DNA from: Nevskia sp.
Lineage (GTDB): Bacteria; Pseudomonadota; Gammaproteobacteria; Nevskiales; Nevskiaceae
Assembly: GCA_023229645.1 (NCBI GenBank)
Contig: JALNYU010000020.1
Coordinates: 8,230 to 72,229, forward strand
Direction of reading: 5' to 3'
DNA length: 64,000 nucleotides
In this document: positions 53,701 to 62,800 of the stretch, piece after piece
Numbering within the stretch: the stretch's first letter is position 1
How the letters are laid out: each line of letters starts with the position of its first letter
Translations under genes and position numbers: made by a program
Notes under the pieces: generated by a model
Seen by the model: the letters and a program-made list of their open reading frames with translations, nothing else
Databases searched by the model: none
Told to the model about the DNA's origin: nothing

Positions 53701-54254
53701 CAGAACCTCATGTAGATGCGGCCGCGACCGGGCCGGTTGCCGGCGGCGGCCTGCTCGCGCGCGACCTCGGCGGCATACTGGCTGCGCAGCGCGATCAGCT
53801 TGGACGTGTCGCGCTGGATCGAGCGATCGAGCCCAGAGGCTTGCATCAGGTCGATCATGTCGGCGGTGGCGCGCGACTCCAGCGCGGCCTCGATCGCCGC
53901 CAGCATGCGCACGGCGTGGCTGCGGCCGTCGAACGTGGTGAGCGCGGACAGGTTGGGGAGAACGGTGAGCGTGCCGGTGGCGGCGGTTTCGCGCGCGGAG
54001 GTTCCGGCATTGGTGAAGGTGCGCACCCACTGGTAGTCGCCCGCAGCATAGGCTGCGGTGGCGATGGCGGTGAGGCTGACCGCGTGGGCGTCGCCGGATG
54101 CGGTGGAGGTGAGCATGAGCTTGACCGCTGCCGAAATCAGCGTGTAGGACAGCACCCAGCCAGCGCCAGCCGGGTGGTCGCTGTCGCTGATCGTCCAGGC
54201 GATGCTGTCGCCGGATCGGAACGAAAGCGGCTCGGTGGTGGCGGCAGTTGTCAT
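53700..54254 (-). CDS. Head-tail joining candidate, unit B (184 aa)
   Basis: Over 90% identical by eye to 18013-18567, same length, one-base overlap with the portal start. Confidence 0.6.
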   Translation of the reverse strand: MTTAATTEPLSFRSGDSIAWTISDSDHPAGAGWVLSYTLISAAVKLMLTSTASGDAHAVSLTAIATAAYAAGDYQWVRTFTNAGTSARETAATGTLTVLPNLSALTTFDGRSHAVRMLAAIEAALESRATADMIDLMQASGLDRSIQRDTSKLIALRSQYAAEVAREQAAAGNRPGRGRIYMRF

Positions 54255-54276
54255 GCTGCCTTTTTATCGGATGCGG

Positions 54277-54304
54277 CGGAAGCGGTTTAGGCGGGGGGCT
54301 TCCG
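54277..54304 (-). repeat. Recurrent hairpin element, unit B copy b
   Basis: CGGAAGC/GCTTCCG stem as in unit A copy b, 23 nt upstream of the connector gene. Confidence 0.5.
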
Positions 54305-54330
54305 ATTTGTGCATGGGATGGCCGCGCGAG

Positions 54331-54358
54331 AAAAAGCCCGCAATAGGCGGGCTGAGTT
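54331..54358 (-). terminator. Terminator after SGNH gene, unit B
   Basis: AGCCCGC-AATA-GGCGGGCT stem with A run on plus (T run on minus) and TTTT on plus, so it may work in both directions. Corresponds to the unit A terminator at 18846-18870. Confidence 0.75.
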
Positions 54359-54373
54359 TTCAACAGGTAACGT

Positions 54374-55867
54374 TTAAGCCTGCGCTGTTGGAACCTTGCG
54401 AACAACAGCAGAATGCACAATCAGATTGAATGATCCTGACGCCACGCCAGTGTTGTATTTAGCCGCGATGTAATTTCGCAGGCCCGTCGTTCCGGCGGGG
54501 ATCGCATAGAGCGGGCTGCGCAAGACATAGCGGCCAACCGGATACACGCCACCGAATCCTGCATCAGCGCTTCCTTGGAAGTTCTCGGTGTAGAGAATCT
54601 CGCTGGTGCCGGTCATGTTCACATAGCCATAAACCGACTTCAGTGCAATAGGTGTGCCGGTAATCTCAACTTCGATTTCCAAGTAAATCTTGTCGCCAAT
54701 GGCCCATCCGGTTGTGGCGTTGTCGTTGTAGAAATAGGTCGTGTCGCCTGATACCGCTGCCGTTCCAGAGAACGAGCCTGCCAGATTCTGCGAGAACTTC
54801 GTGCCGTCTGCCACTTTTGAGCAAACAACAGCCATGCCAGCGGTTCCAACAGCGGAAGCCGTCCACGAAGCCGCCACCCCACTTGCTCCGGTAGCATTTG
54901 TGCCGAGCGTGCCAGTGGTGCCAGCCATGCAAGGGTTTGGTATTGCCGACAGAATCGCGTTGCCGTCCATCTTGCCGTTTACACGGTATTTCGGGCGATG
55001 GAACAGGTGCGCAATCTGGTCATAAATCCAGCCAGAAAGGACAATATTGCCCTTTACATTTGGGTGCACCGTATTATCTGGAGCACCATATATATAACCC
55101 GAAAGAGGTTGCGGGTAGGTGTTGGCTGTGTCAATGTATGCACCAGACACATCAACAGCAATAGCCCCCGCCTGCTTTGCACATTCTTCAAAAATCAGGT
55201 CGTTAAGCTGGCCAAAATAATCGCGGTGCGCAGTAGTCGTGTATGACATTGAAGGCAGGCAGGAGAAGACAACAGGAATTGCCCCTGCGTCCTTACAGGC
55301 ACGAATGGCTGTCTTCAGGTTGGTGTAGCTGTCAGCCAGCGTGAGCGAAAGAATGTCGTTTTCAAACAGGTGCAAGAACACCACGCCCGGGCGATATGCA
55401 GCAAGGCAAGCAGCAATATAAGGAACCATCTGTGTGGATGTTCCGCCAGAATATCCCCACACGCCCTGAGACAAGGCCTGACCTCCGATAGTCCCATCAC
55501 CCGTATCATCGAAGATGAAAGCGTGCTGCATCAGTGAATTAAACTGGCGCACAGCAGAGACCGGGAAGTTTGTTGACCCGCCTGCATAGGTCATTTTTGA
55601 CTGGTTGGAAATACTGTTGCCGAATACCATCGCCCGCAAAGGCGGTAGCGATGCTGGAAGGCCTGCAAACCCAACCGTATTTCTGGATTGGTCAGTGACC
55701 ATCATGGAATTAACTGAACGATCGACCTCCGGGTTTCCGCCAGAATAGGCCGCCACCCCGCGCCGCACCAGGTCGGCCTCGATCTCGGCTGAATAGTTGA
55801 GCGGAGTTGAACCCGCATCGACCAGCGCTCCGGCTTGATAAAAAGGGGAGGTAGCGATGATGGTCAT
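54374..55867 (-). CDS. SGNH-type hydrolase virion protein, unit B (497 aa)
   Basis: Shares only the first 50 or so residues with the unit A protein. The hydrolase domain follows immediately (about 70-290): FGNSISN replaces the usual GDS block, FLHLFENDIL carries the Asn-Asp block, and DNTVHPNVKGN carries Asp-x-x-His. A beta-rich C-terminal domain (about 300-497) replaces the N-terminal one of unit A. Domain order is inverted relative to unit A on a common anchor. Substitution of Asp by Asn in the GDS motif is unusual but the serine is kept. Confidence 0.7.
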   Translation of the reverse strand: MTIIATSPFYQAGALVDAGSTPLNYSAEIEADLVRRGVAAYSGGNPEVDRSVNSMMVTDQSRNTVGFAGLPASLPPLRAMVFGNSISNQSKMTYAGGSTNFPVSAVRQFNSLMQHAFIFDDTGDGTIGGQALSQGVWGYSGGTSTQMVPYIAACLAAYRPGVVFLHLFENDILSLTLADSYTNLKTAIRACKDAGAIPVVFSCLPSMSYTTTAHRDYFGQLNDLIFEECAKQAGAIAVDVSGAYIDTANTYPQPLSGYIYGAPDNTVHPNVKGNIVLSGWIYDQIAHLFHRPKYRVNGKMDGNAILSAIPNPCMAGTTGTLGTNATGASGVAASWTASAVGTAGMAVVCSKVADGTKFSQNLAGSFSGTAAVSGDTTYFYNDNATTGWAIGDKIYLEIEVEITGTPIALKSVYGYVNMTGTSEILYTENFQGSADAGFGGVYPVGRYVLRSPLYAIPAGTTGLRNYIAAKYNTGVASGSFNLIVHSAVVRKVPTAQA

Positions 55868-55926
55868 GGGTGGCCTTTCTGGGTTGCGCAGGTTGAATTC
55901 GGCATGCTGCTTTTTAACCTGCGCGG

Positions 55927-55954
55927 CGGAAACGGTTAACCGCCCGCGCTTCCG
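55927..55954 (-). repeat. Recurrent hairpin element, unit B copy c
   Basis: CGGAAAC...GCTTCCG around GGTTAACC, identical in the core to unit A copy c. Confidence 0.5.
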
Positions 55955-56256
55955 TTTTTGTATTGCCCGGCGTCGATTGCCTGCTGACGGACTCCGCGGA
56001 TCTGGCGGTCGGTGAGGCCGAAGCGTTCGGCGGCCTGCTGGGTGCTGAGTCCGGCCATGAGGTGGCGGACGATTTCGGCGTTGCGGCGGCTGCGGTCGTA
56101 GGCGTCGGTGCTGGCGATGTAGTGGGTGCTGCGGCCCTCTTGCTGGCGCAGCGCCAGTTCGTAGCGCTGGCGCTGTTCGTCGGTGAAGATGTCGGCGCCA
56201 AGCTCGGCGCGGAGGGTTGCTGCCAGGGTGTCCATGATGCGGGTGAGCACGTCCAT
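55936..56256 (-). CDS. Mor-like helix-turn-helix protein, unit B (106 aa)
   Basis: Protein sequence identical to 20381-20701 as far as can be seen. Complete conservation beside the variable SGNH gene supports an essential regulatory or packaging role. Confidence 0.65.
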   Translation of the reverse strand: MDVLTRIMDTLAATLRAELGADIFTDEQRQRYELALRQQEGRSTHYIASTDAYDRSRRNAEIVRHLMAGLSTQQAAERFGLTDRQIRGVRQQAIDAGQYKNGSAGG

Positions 56257-56259
56257 TGA

Positions 56260-58230
56260 TTACCAGCCTGTGGGTTGACGTTTGGGGAAGGCCACGCGCG
56301 TGCCGGGCGCGGGCTTGAGGGGGACGGCGACGGCGGCGGGCTGGGCGTCGACCGATGCCGGAATTACGGCATCGGCCTGCCCCGGCTCGCCCGCTTCCAG
56401 CACCGCCCGCGCCCGCGCGAACCAGCCCGGGTCGGGCTTGCCGTTGCGGAAGCGGCCGATGTTCACTTCCTTGTGCTGGCCGATTGCCCAGCAGCCGGTT
56501 ATTCCATCCAAAGGCTCGTTACGCTTGTAGCGCGCGCCTTTTTTGACCTCATACCGCTTGGTCTCCGGGTTGTAGACCTCGGACAGCAGGCCGTCGAAGT
56601 AGTCGGTCGGCAGGCCGGCGGGGAAGCGGTAGCGGCGATCCTCCACCGGCAGTGCGCCATCGGCGACCAGGTGGCCGTAGAGGTAGTCCTTGCAGAACTC
56701 GGTGCCGATGTTCCACACGCAGTAGCCAGACTTGACGGTCTTGCCGCGGCGGTCTTTGTCGGGATAGCTGCCGCTGGTGGCGATGGCGCGGCCCATGCGC
56801 GAGGTGCTGCCCTGGCAGGCGTAGACGCGCACGCGCAAGTCGGCGCGCTGGACGAAGGTGCGCACCTGCTGCCCCCGGTGGCCGCGGCTGTCGACGCCGG
56901 CGGCGCGGATGGCGAGCGGCCGCCCCCAGGCGTTCGTGCGCGGCGCGTTGAGCCAGGCGGCGGCTTCGTTCCACACCTCGGGGCGCGCGGTGTCGCCCTG
57001 CACCTGGTGCCAGTCGATCAGCCGGTAGCCGCCCTCGTGCCAGCCGAGCAGGTGGCAGTCGAGCCAGGTGTCCTGCGTGTCGATGAAGGCGGTGAGCGCG
57101 ACCACGCCGGGCGGGATCTGCATCAGCTCGTGGTCGATCTCCATGCGCTTTTCGAGTTCGTTGGTTTTGAGCGCGCTGGTCTGGTCCTCGAATCCTTCGG
57201 CGAGCATGGTGTTGACGAACACCTTGAACGTGGATGGGTCGTTTTTGCTGAGCAGAAACTCATGCGCCATGTCGAGCCAGCTCGGGCCCAGGGCAATCGG
57301 TGAATACAGGTTATTGGCGTGGTAGCCGCGGCGCAGCGTCACCTCGGGCTTTTCCGGTATCCAGATGCCGTCGTTGAGCAGCTTGGGTTTGAAGTGTTCC
57401 TGAATGCCGTGGCCGCACGCATCGCATTCGTATTCCGCCCACGCCGGCGGATTGTGGGTCTGGTCCCATTTCAGGTTCGACCACTTGAGGTGCTGCGCTG
57501 CGCCACATGCGGGGCAGTGCACGTGGTAGCGGCGGCGGTCGGACTGTTCGTATTCGATCAGGATCAGGCTGGCGTGCAGGATCGTCGGGGTGGAAATCTT
57601 CAAAAACTTGTAGCGCGGAAATCCCTTAAAGCGCCCACGGAACAGCCCCACCGGCCCGCCCTCGACGCCGATCTCCCACGGGAAGCGGTCGAGGTCGTCG
57701 ACGTAGCCCTTCTTGGCCGAGACCTGCGCGTAGCTGTTGGACGAATTGCCTCCGCCCAGAAACAGAATGCCGCCAGGGAAATCGATGCTCTCCTTGCTGT
57801 TGGCGGCGTCGCGCGACTTCATTCCGCCAAGCAGATCGCGGATCACCGGCGTTTCCATCAGCAGCGGGTTGAGCTTTTGTATCTTCCACTTGTCGCGGCT
57901 TTCCAGCGTCGGCATCAGCCCCAGCATCGGCGCCGGCGCGTGGTGCATCGTGTAGCCGATCCAGTTGGTGGTGATCAGCGTCTTGCCGAATTGCGACGGG
58001 AACACCAGCGTCACCTCGCGCACCGGCGAAAAGTCGGACAGCGAATCCATGATCTCGCGCATCATCGGATGCCGCGAGGTGCGGAAGTTGCCAATCTCGC
58101 CCGAATCCTTGCTCGATAGCTTGCGGTATTTGTCAGCCCATTGCGACACCGTGAGCCGGTCGCGCGGCTTGACGGCGAGGGCGAGGCGTTCGAGGCAGTG
58201 GGTGATGGAGAGGGGGAGGGCGGCGGTCAA
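56260..58230 (-). CDS. Terminase large subunit, GpA family, unit B (656 aa)
   Basis: TTG at 58230 is chosen as start because it aligns with the ATG of unit A and overlaps the previous stop (TTGA). The ATPase part differs from unit A and has FPSQFGKT at 77-84, with the lysine in the classical Walker A position. From about residue 365 on it is almost identical to unit A. Zinc-finger-like CPACGAAQHLKW...YECDACGHGIQEH retained. Confidence 0.88.
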   Translation of the reverse strand: MTAALPLSITHCLERLALAVKPRDRLTVSQWADKYRKLSSKDSGEIGNFRTSRHPMMREIMDSLSDFSPVREVTLVFPSQFGKTLITTNWIGYTMHHAPAPMLGLMPTLESRDKWKIQKLNPLLMETPVIRDLLGGMKSRDAANSKESIDFPGGILFLGGGNSSNSYAQVSAKKGYVDDLDRFPWEIGVEGGPVGLFRGRFKGFPRYKFLKISTPTILHASLILIEYEQSDRRRYHVHCPACGAAQHLKWSNLKWDQTHNPPAWAEYECDACGHGIQEHFKPKLLNDGIWIPEKPEVTLRRGYHANNLYSPIALGPSWLDMAHEFLLSKNDPSTFKVFVNTMLAEGFEDQTSALKTNELEKRMEIDHELMQIPPGVVALTAFIDTQDTWLDCHLLGWHEGGYRLIDWHQVQGDTARPEVWNEAAAWLNAPRTNAWGRPLAIRAAGVDSRGHRGQQVRTFVQRADLRVRVYACQGSTSRMGRAIATSGSYPDKDRRGKTVKSGYCVWNIGTEFCKDYLYGHLVADGALPVEDRRYRFPAGLPTDYFDGLLSEVYNPETKRYEVKKGARYKRNEPLDGITGCWAIGQHKEVNIGRFRNGKPDPGWFARARAVLEAGEPGQADAVIPASVDAQPAAVAVPLKPAPGTRVAFPKRQPTGW

Positions 58231-58490
58231 AACGTATCCTCTGGGTGAATTGCCGCGTGCGAGTCGCGGATGTCTTTCTTGATCCAAAGCTGCTGCCGCC
58301 TTAACGACGCTTCAGCGTCTGCAGCGCAGGACTTGTGAACCGTGTATCCATAGTGAGTGATTGGGTCTATTACGCTGGCAGAGTGCAGATTCCTCAGCTT
58401 TCTGCCGCAATGCCAACAGAAAGACGGGCCGCGTGCTTTGGCGGTTTCGTTTAATGGGAAGTCAGGCCCGGATAGTTTCGCGTCGGTCAT
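58227..58490 (-). CDS. Zinc-finger-like accessory protein (87 aa)
   Basis: CWHCGRKL near residues 25-32 and HKSC near 52-55 form a probable zinc site. Sits in the accessory slot between the terminase genes, with 4-nt overlaps on both sides. Function unknown. Confidence 0.6.
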   Translation of the reverse strand: MTDAKLSGPDFPLNETAKARGPSFCWHCGRKLRNLHSASVIDPITHYGYTVHKSCAADAEASLRRQQLWIKKDIRDSHAAIHPEDTF

Positions 58491-58828
58491 ACGAACAGTC
58501 CAAGCTGCTGCCTGCTATTGCAGCGAAAATAAAGCGGGTCGCTCAATTCGATGGCGCGGTAGTAAAGCGGGCAGCAGCTCCAGCGCGGCGTCGGCTGATT
58601 CCATTCGTCCTTCCACACGCCTGGCGCTACAGTTTTCAGGTTGTTCAGGTAATGCATGTCGCTATGGCCATCCTTGATTGGCTGCTTGTTTTCATCCAGC
58701 CCCCATCGCTTGCACTGCCACTGTTCCGGACCTTCCGCATCTTCTGCAATCACACGCACGATCTCCATGCAGTAGCTGTAGCCACGCCCAGCGGGGCGAA
58801 TGAATGAACCCGGCATCGGTGCGGTCAT
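58487..58828 (-). CDS. Hypothetical protein with C-terminal QLGLF clamp-binding motif (113 aa)
   Basis: Contains many Trp and Cys (EQWQCKRWGLDENKQPI, RWSCCPLYYRAIEL). The last residues NSRQQLGLFV match the bacterial beta-clamp-binding consensus QLxLF. The next gene ends in nearly the same nonapeptide. Probably tethered to the replication clamp. Role unknown. Confidence 0.6.
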   Translation of the reverse strand: MTAPMPGSFIRPAGRGYSYCMEIVRVIAEDAEGPEQWQCKRWGLDENKQPIKDGHSDMHYLNNLKTVAPGVWKDEWNQPTPRWSCCPLYYRAIELSDPLYFRCNSRQQLGLFV

Positions 58829-59034
58829 GCGAACAGGCCCAGCTGCTGCCTGCTATTACGCTCGCGACAGGTAGCACCGCACGTTTTACATTTCCTCACC
58901 ACCACTGCCCCAGAAAACCTTTCCCCATCGATGACAGGAACGCTTCCACCCCCGCAAAACGGGCATGGCATAACTAGGTCACGAGGATCGTCGGCAAGCG
59001 CTAGGGGTTTTATGGGTTGTTCATCCGCCGTCAT
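58825..59034 (-). CDS. Lar-like zinc-ribbon protein with C-terminal QLGLF motif (69 aa)
   Basis: VMPCPFCGGGSVPVI...VVRKCKTCGATC is the zinc ribbon of the restriction-alleviation Lar-like family. The end NSRQQLGLFA is a beta-clamp-binding motif. Lar of Rac modulates type I restriction, so an anti-restriction role is possible but unproven. ATGA overlaps with both neighbours. Confidence 0.65.
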   Translation of the reverse strand: MTADEQPIKPLALADDPRDLVMPCPFCGGGSVPVIDGERFSGAVVVRKCKTCGATCRERNSRQQLGLFA

Positions 59035-59591
59035 GCCGCTTTCCTTTCCTGCGCCTTGCGCTGCAGCTGGTCGTGCACCGTCTGCAGCACGTCCTGCGCG
59101 GCCTCGCTCAGGGCGGCGTGGGTTTCTTCGATCGATTGCAGCGGATGCACCACCGGGGCCAGCCGGTCGGCGAGGTTCTCCATCAGGCCGCGCAGGGTGG
59201 CGCCGAGGTCGTCCAGGGCGAACTCCACATCCTCGCGGGCGATGAGGTTGCCGGCCATGGTTTCGCGTGCCATCCGCGCCATGTCGGCTTCGTGCTCGCG
59301 CTTGTTGGCCTCGGCACGCTTGAGGCGCAGATTCAGTTGTTCGATTCCTTCGAACAACTCAGGCGGCAGGTCGGCTGGCGGCTGCTTGGCGGTGCGCGCC
59401 TCTTCGAGCTGCAGGACATGGGCACGGTGATGCGCTGAGGGGCTTGCCATGGCTTCGATCTTGGCAAGGGAGGCATCCACGTCCACCAGATCGCCGATAA
59501 GCACGACACGGCCATCCTGGACGGCCCGGGTGACGCTGGAACGGTTCCACCCCAGACGGCGGGCAAAGTCGGCGCGGGATTCGGTGGTCAT
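59031..59591 (-). CDS. Terminase small subunit, unit B (186 aa)
   Basis: Homologue of 23250-23819 with the same N-terminal DNA-binding part and coiled coil. A variable stretch around residues 72-90. ATG 59591. Confidence 0.8.
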   Translation of the reverse strand: MTTESRADFARRLGWNRSSVTRAVQDGRVVLIGDLVDVDASLAKIEAMASPSAHHRAHVLQLEEARTAKQPPADLPPELFEGIEQLNLRLKRAEANKREHEADMARMARETMAGNLIAREDVEFALDDLGATLRGLMENLADRLAPVVHPLQSIEETHAALSEAAQDVLQTVHDQLQRKAQERKAA

Positions 59592-59836
59592 TTCGCGCCC
59601 TTCACGGCTGGCTGGCTGGTGACCATATCGGCCAGGCTGACGACGTGCCGCCCCGGCATGGACTCGCTGCCAATGCTGTGCCCGCCCTCTGTTGCGTAGA
59701 ACCCGACCCCGCCTGCAACGCCGTTGCGGATGGCGGGGTTGATGGCGTCTGCGCCGAAGGCTTCGCGCAGCTGGTCGACCCAGGCGGCGATGGTGGGCAT
59801 GGTTTGGCGCAGGGGTTTGGCTTGGGGTTGGCTCAT
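59588..59836 (-). CDS. Hypothetical protein upstream of small terminase, unit B (82 aa)
   Basis: MSQPQAKPLRQTMPTIAAWV...; homologue of 23816-24055. Here the gene begins directly at the iteron field, without the extra 68-aa gene of unit A. Confidence 0.6.
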   Translation of the reverse strand: MSQPQAKPLRQTMPTIAAWVDQLREAFGADAINPAIRNGVAGGVGFYATEGGHSIGSESMPGRHVVSLADMVTSQPAVKGAK

Positions 59837-59837
59837 T

Positions 59838-60092
59838 GAATCCATCCGGTTTGTAAATCCACGGCAAAATCCACCGGCAATCCACCGCTTTTCGGCTTTA
59901 AACCCTTTAATCCACTCAATCCACGGTATCCACTGGTGTAAATACATACGCGAGGCAACACACGTTTGTGGAGTTGTCCCGCGTTGCGCTCGTGTGCGTA
60001 TGTGCGCGGGTCGGCGTGGATGGCGTGGATTGAGTGGATTACATGGGTTGCGGGTGTGTTTGGCGTGGATTGCCCGTGGATTGCCAGTGGAT
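59838..60092. repeat. Iteron field, probable replication origin of unit B (ATCCACGG type)
   Basis: Left half (59857-59936) has six ATCCAC(G/C/T)G-like repeats: ATCCACGG, ATCCACCGG, ATCCACCG, ATCCACTC, ATCCACGG, ATCCACTGG. The right half (60016-60093) has six inverted copies of the form (C/A)GTGGAT. The centre is rich in CGTGTGCGTATGTGCGC. Same location and inverted geometry as unit A, with an unrelated repeat sequence. Confidence 0.78.
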
Positions 60093-62597
60093 TCATTGCT
60101 GGACACCCGTCGCGGCTTCGAATGCGAAAAAACACGTAGTGAGCCATTCGGCCTTGCTGCCGCACAGTTCGCGCGCCAGGCGGTGCTGGCCGCTGCTGGG
60201 CGGGGCGCGCTTGATGGCGTCGAGCATGACGGCCTCGCCTGGCACGACCATCTTGCGGTTCTTGACGGTCTTGTCGATGAGGCTGACCCAGGTGGCGTCG
60301 GACTTTCCGGCCGCCCAGCCGCCCTGTTTGGCAAAGAAGTTCATGAAGTGGTTGGCGGGCCGGGGGCGGAATTCGCCCTGGCGCTTGCACCATTCCTCAT
60401 AGACCCGATACAGCGACGAGCCGAGGCAGGGGCAGAACGGCACTGGATCGCCGTCGCGGCCTTCGACCTGCAGCTGCTGCCATTCGCGCAGAAACCGCTC
60501 TTCGCTCGACAGGCCAAGGTCGATCAGATCCTGCTTGGCTTCGGTCATCGGCGGCTTGGTCCAGGGCTTGAAGTCGCCAAGGTCGAGGTTCAGCAGGTAG
60601 TGGTGCAGGGCGGCGATGCCGCCGTTGTCGATCTCTTCGTTGACCTGGGTGAAGAAGTCCTCGTCGGGTTTGGGCGGGGTCCAGATCACCAGGTGGCGGC
60701 GGTCGTCGTTTTCCAGAATCATCGGCTGCCGTTCGTTCGACAGGAACACGATGTTCATCTGGTTCTTTTCGGTGTGGGCGGCGACGTTCTTGGGGTTGAC
60801 GCGGATGGTGCTGCCGGTGATGAAGCCCTTGAGCCGGTTCTTGACGTGGTACATCTCGACCTTGGCCATCACTTCGTCGCCGACGATGAACAGCTTTTTC
60901 TCAGCCCAGTCGGCGTTGAACTTGTCCTCCAGCGCGTCCTGCCCCAGCACGCGGCCGTAGGTGCCATAAATGTCGGCGACGGCTTCAAAGAAGCGCGACT
61001 TGCCGGTGCCCTGCGGCCCATGGATCAGGATGGCGCTGTGCATCTTGGCCCCGCGATGCTGCAGCGGATAGGCCAGCCAGCACAATATCCAGTGGTAAAT
61101 CTCGCGCGCGTTGCTGTCCTTGCTGCACAGGTAGAACAGCAGCTCGAGCAGCATCTGGCACGAACCTTCACGCGGGGTGGTTGGCCAGCCGCCGAACATG
61201 TTGCACTTGACGCTGCCGTCGCGTTCGGTCGGATCGAAGCCGATTTCATGGTCACGCGCGACGCGCCAGCCCGGGTGCTTTTTGAGCTCGTCCCAGCCAT
61301 GCGACGGCAGCAGGTTGAGCACGTCATCCTTGTGCACCAGGCGGCGCTCGGATTCGTCGAACAGCGCCTTTCCGCCAAGCCCGTAGGTGCCCCAGAAGCG
61401 CGCGGCGGCTTCGTCTATCGTCAGACGCGGCGCCATGGCCACGCTTTCCCCGCCCCCCTCAGTGTGGAGTCCCGCGACGTTACGCTCGGGCGCGGACCAC
61501 TTCAGGTCCAGTAGGCGGGCCTCGATCTGGCCGCGCACGGCGTGGACGCCTTCGATGGCCTGCAGGTCGTTGAAGTCGGTGTCTTTGCCGATCCCGATTT
61601 CAGCCAGCAATGACGCCACCCGCTTTTTGGCTGCGTTTTGTTCTGGCCCGGATAACCCCATGGAACCCGGGAGCGGATCGCACTCGTTGATCCGCGCGCG
61701 CGCTGCCTGCTGTTTTTCATCTGAAAGCAACGGCATGACCCAAGCGCCAGACACCGAGACCGCCGCCGTCTGAGCTGCTGCGATCCCCGGATTACCTGCC
61801 GTCGCGTAGTCGTCATCGGCGCACACCAGAATCTTGGCGCGCTTGTAGTGTTTGTGCAGTTCGGCGGCGACGTGCACCAGGTTGCCGGCGTCGAACGCGA
61901 CGGCGACCGGCAGGCCGGTGGCTTCGAACAGGCTGGCGGCGGTGGCGTAGCCTTCGGCCACCAGCACGATCCACGTCGGCATGCCGCCGATCAGGTGAAA
62001 GTGGCCCTGCTTGGCCAGGCCGGCGGGGAAGTACTGCTTCTCCAGTTTCTTGCCGCGATTCTTGCCGCGAATGATCTGCAGGCCGTGGACCTTGCCGCGC
62101 ACATCGAGCATTGGCACCAGCATCGTGCCATGGCCGTTGGGGTCGAACCGCACCCCATGCGCGCCGACGTTCTTGCGCGTGAGGTATTCCGACTGCCCAG
62201 CCGTGGTGTAGGCATGCCACACCCGCCCCGCCTCACGCGCGGACCGCTCGGCTTCCTCGGCCCGCATCGCCTTCATGCGCTTGAGGTTTTCTGCCTGGCG
62301 CGCCTTCATCGCCTCGCGCAGCGCTGGGTCGATGGTGATGGGCTTGCCTTCGCGGTTGATCTTGACCGCCTGCTTGCCGGAATCCGCGCCATGATAAATG
62401 CCGTAGGCACCGACGATGTACACCGCGCCGTCGATCATCACCTCGTTGAGCCAGTACCAGCCGCGCTTCTCGCGCGAGTCGTCCTCGGTCTTGACCCGCA
62501 CCGGCTTGGTCGTGCCGGTGATCAGGAACCCATCGACCAGCAGGCCATAGCCCTGCAGCTGGTCGAACACATCGTCGTAATTGACCTGCAAGCTCAT
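60093..62597 (-). CDS. Primase-helicase, unit B (834 aa)
   Basis: Same domains as the unit A protein (Toprim-like LVAEGYATAASLFEATG, Walker A GPQGTGKS, Walker B IVGDEV). It has an insertion of about 42 residues after the Toprim part (SVSGAWVMPLLSDEKQQAA...), and its C-terminal 100 residues differ (TVKNRKMVVPGEAVMLDAIKRAP...). This matches the different iterons next to the gene end. Confidence 0.88.
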   Translation of the reverse strand: MSLQVNYDDVFDQLQGYGLLVDGFLITGTTKPVRVKTEDDSREKRGWYWLNEVMIDGAVYIVGAYGIYHGADSGKQAVKINREGKPITIDPALREAMKARQAENLKRMKAMRAEEAERSAREAGRVWHAYTTAGQSEYLTRKNVGAHGVRFDPNGHGTMLVPMLDVRGKVHGLQIIRGKNRGKKLEKQYFPAGLAKQGHFHLIGGMPTWIVLVAEGYATAASLFEATGLPVAVAFDAGNLVHVAAELHKHYKRAKILVCADDDYATAGNPGIAAAQTAAVSVSGAWVMPLLSDEKQQAARARINECDPLPGSMGLSGPEQNAAKKRVASLLAEIGIGKDTDFNDLQAIEGVHAVRGQIEARLLDLKWSAPERNVAGLHTEGGGESVAMAPRLTIDEAAARFWGTYGLGGKALFDESERRLVHKDDVLNLLPSHGWDELKKHPGWRVARDHEIGFDPTERDGSVKCNMFGGWPTTPREGSCQMLLELLFYLCSKDSNAREIYHWILCWLAYPLQHRGAKMHSAILIHGPQGTGKSRFFEAVADIYGTYGRVLGQDALEDKFNADWAEKKLFIVGDEVMAKVEMYHVKNRLKGFITGSTIRVNPKNVAAHTEKNQMNIVFLSNERQPMILENDDRRHLVIWTPPKPDEDFFTQVNEEIDNGGIAALHHYLLNLDLGDFKPWTKPPMTEAKQDLIDLGLSSEERFLREWQQLQVEGRDGDPVPFCPCLGSSLYRVYEEWCKRQGEFRPRPANHFMNFFAKQGGWAAGKSDATWVSLIDKTVKNRKMVVPGEAVMLDAIKRAPPSSGQHRLARELCGSKAEWLTTCFFAFEAATGVQQ

Positions 62598-62800
62598 GTC
62601 GCCACCTGTATTTTTTTATGTGCCGTCGTCATTCGTCAGCCAGCCCGTTGCCTATGCGGCAACCCCACACCCTAGAAATAAAACGTGGTGCGAATTACCC
62701 GCAGGGCTAGTGCCGTGGGAGGACCCGTTGCATGGATTGTTTGGGGTTGTTGCACCCGCAACAGCCAGCGCCTTACCGTTCAACATGGGGGACGGGGCTG

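Noticed and set aside
52213..54420. A 735-aa portal with a long N-terminal extension
   Set aside because: The first 240 residues are an out-of-frame read of the connector gene; ATG 53700 aligns with the 494-aa portal of unit A.
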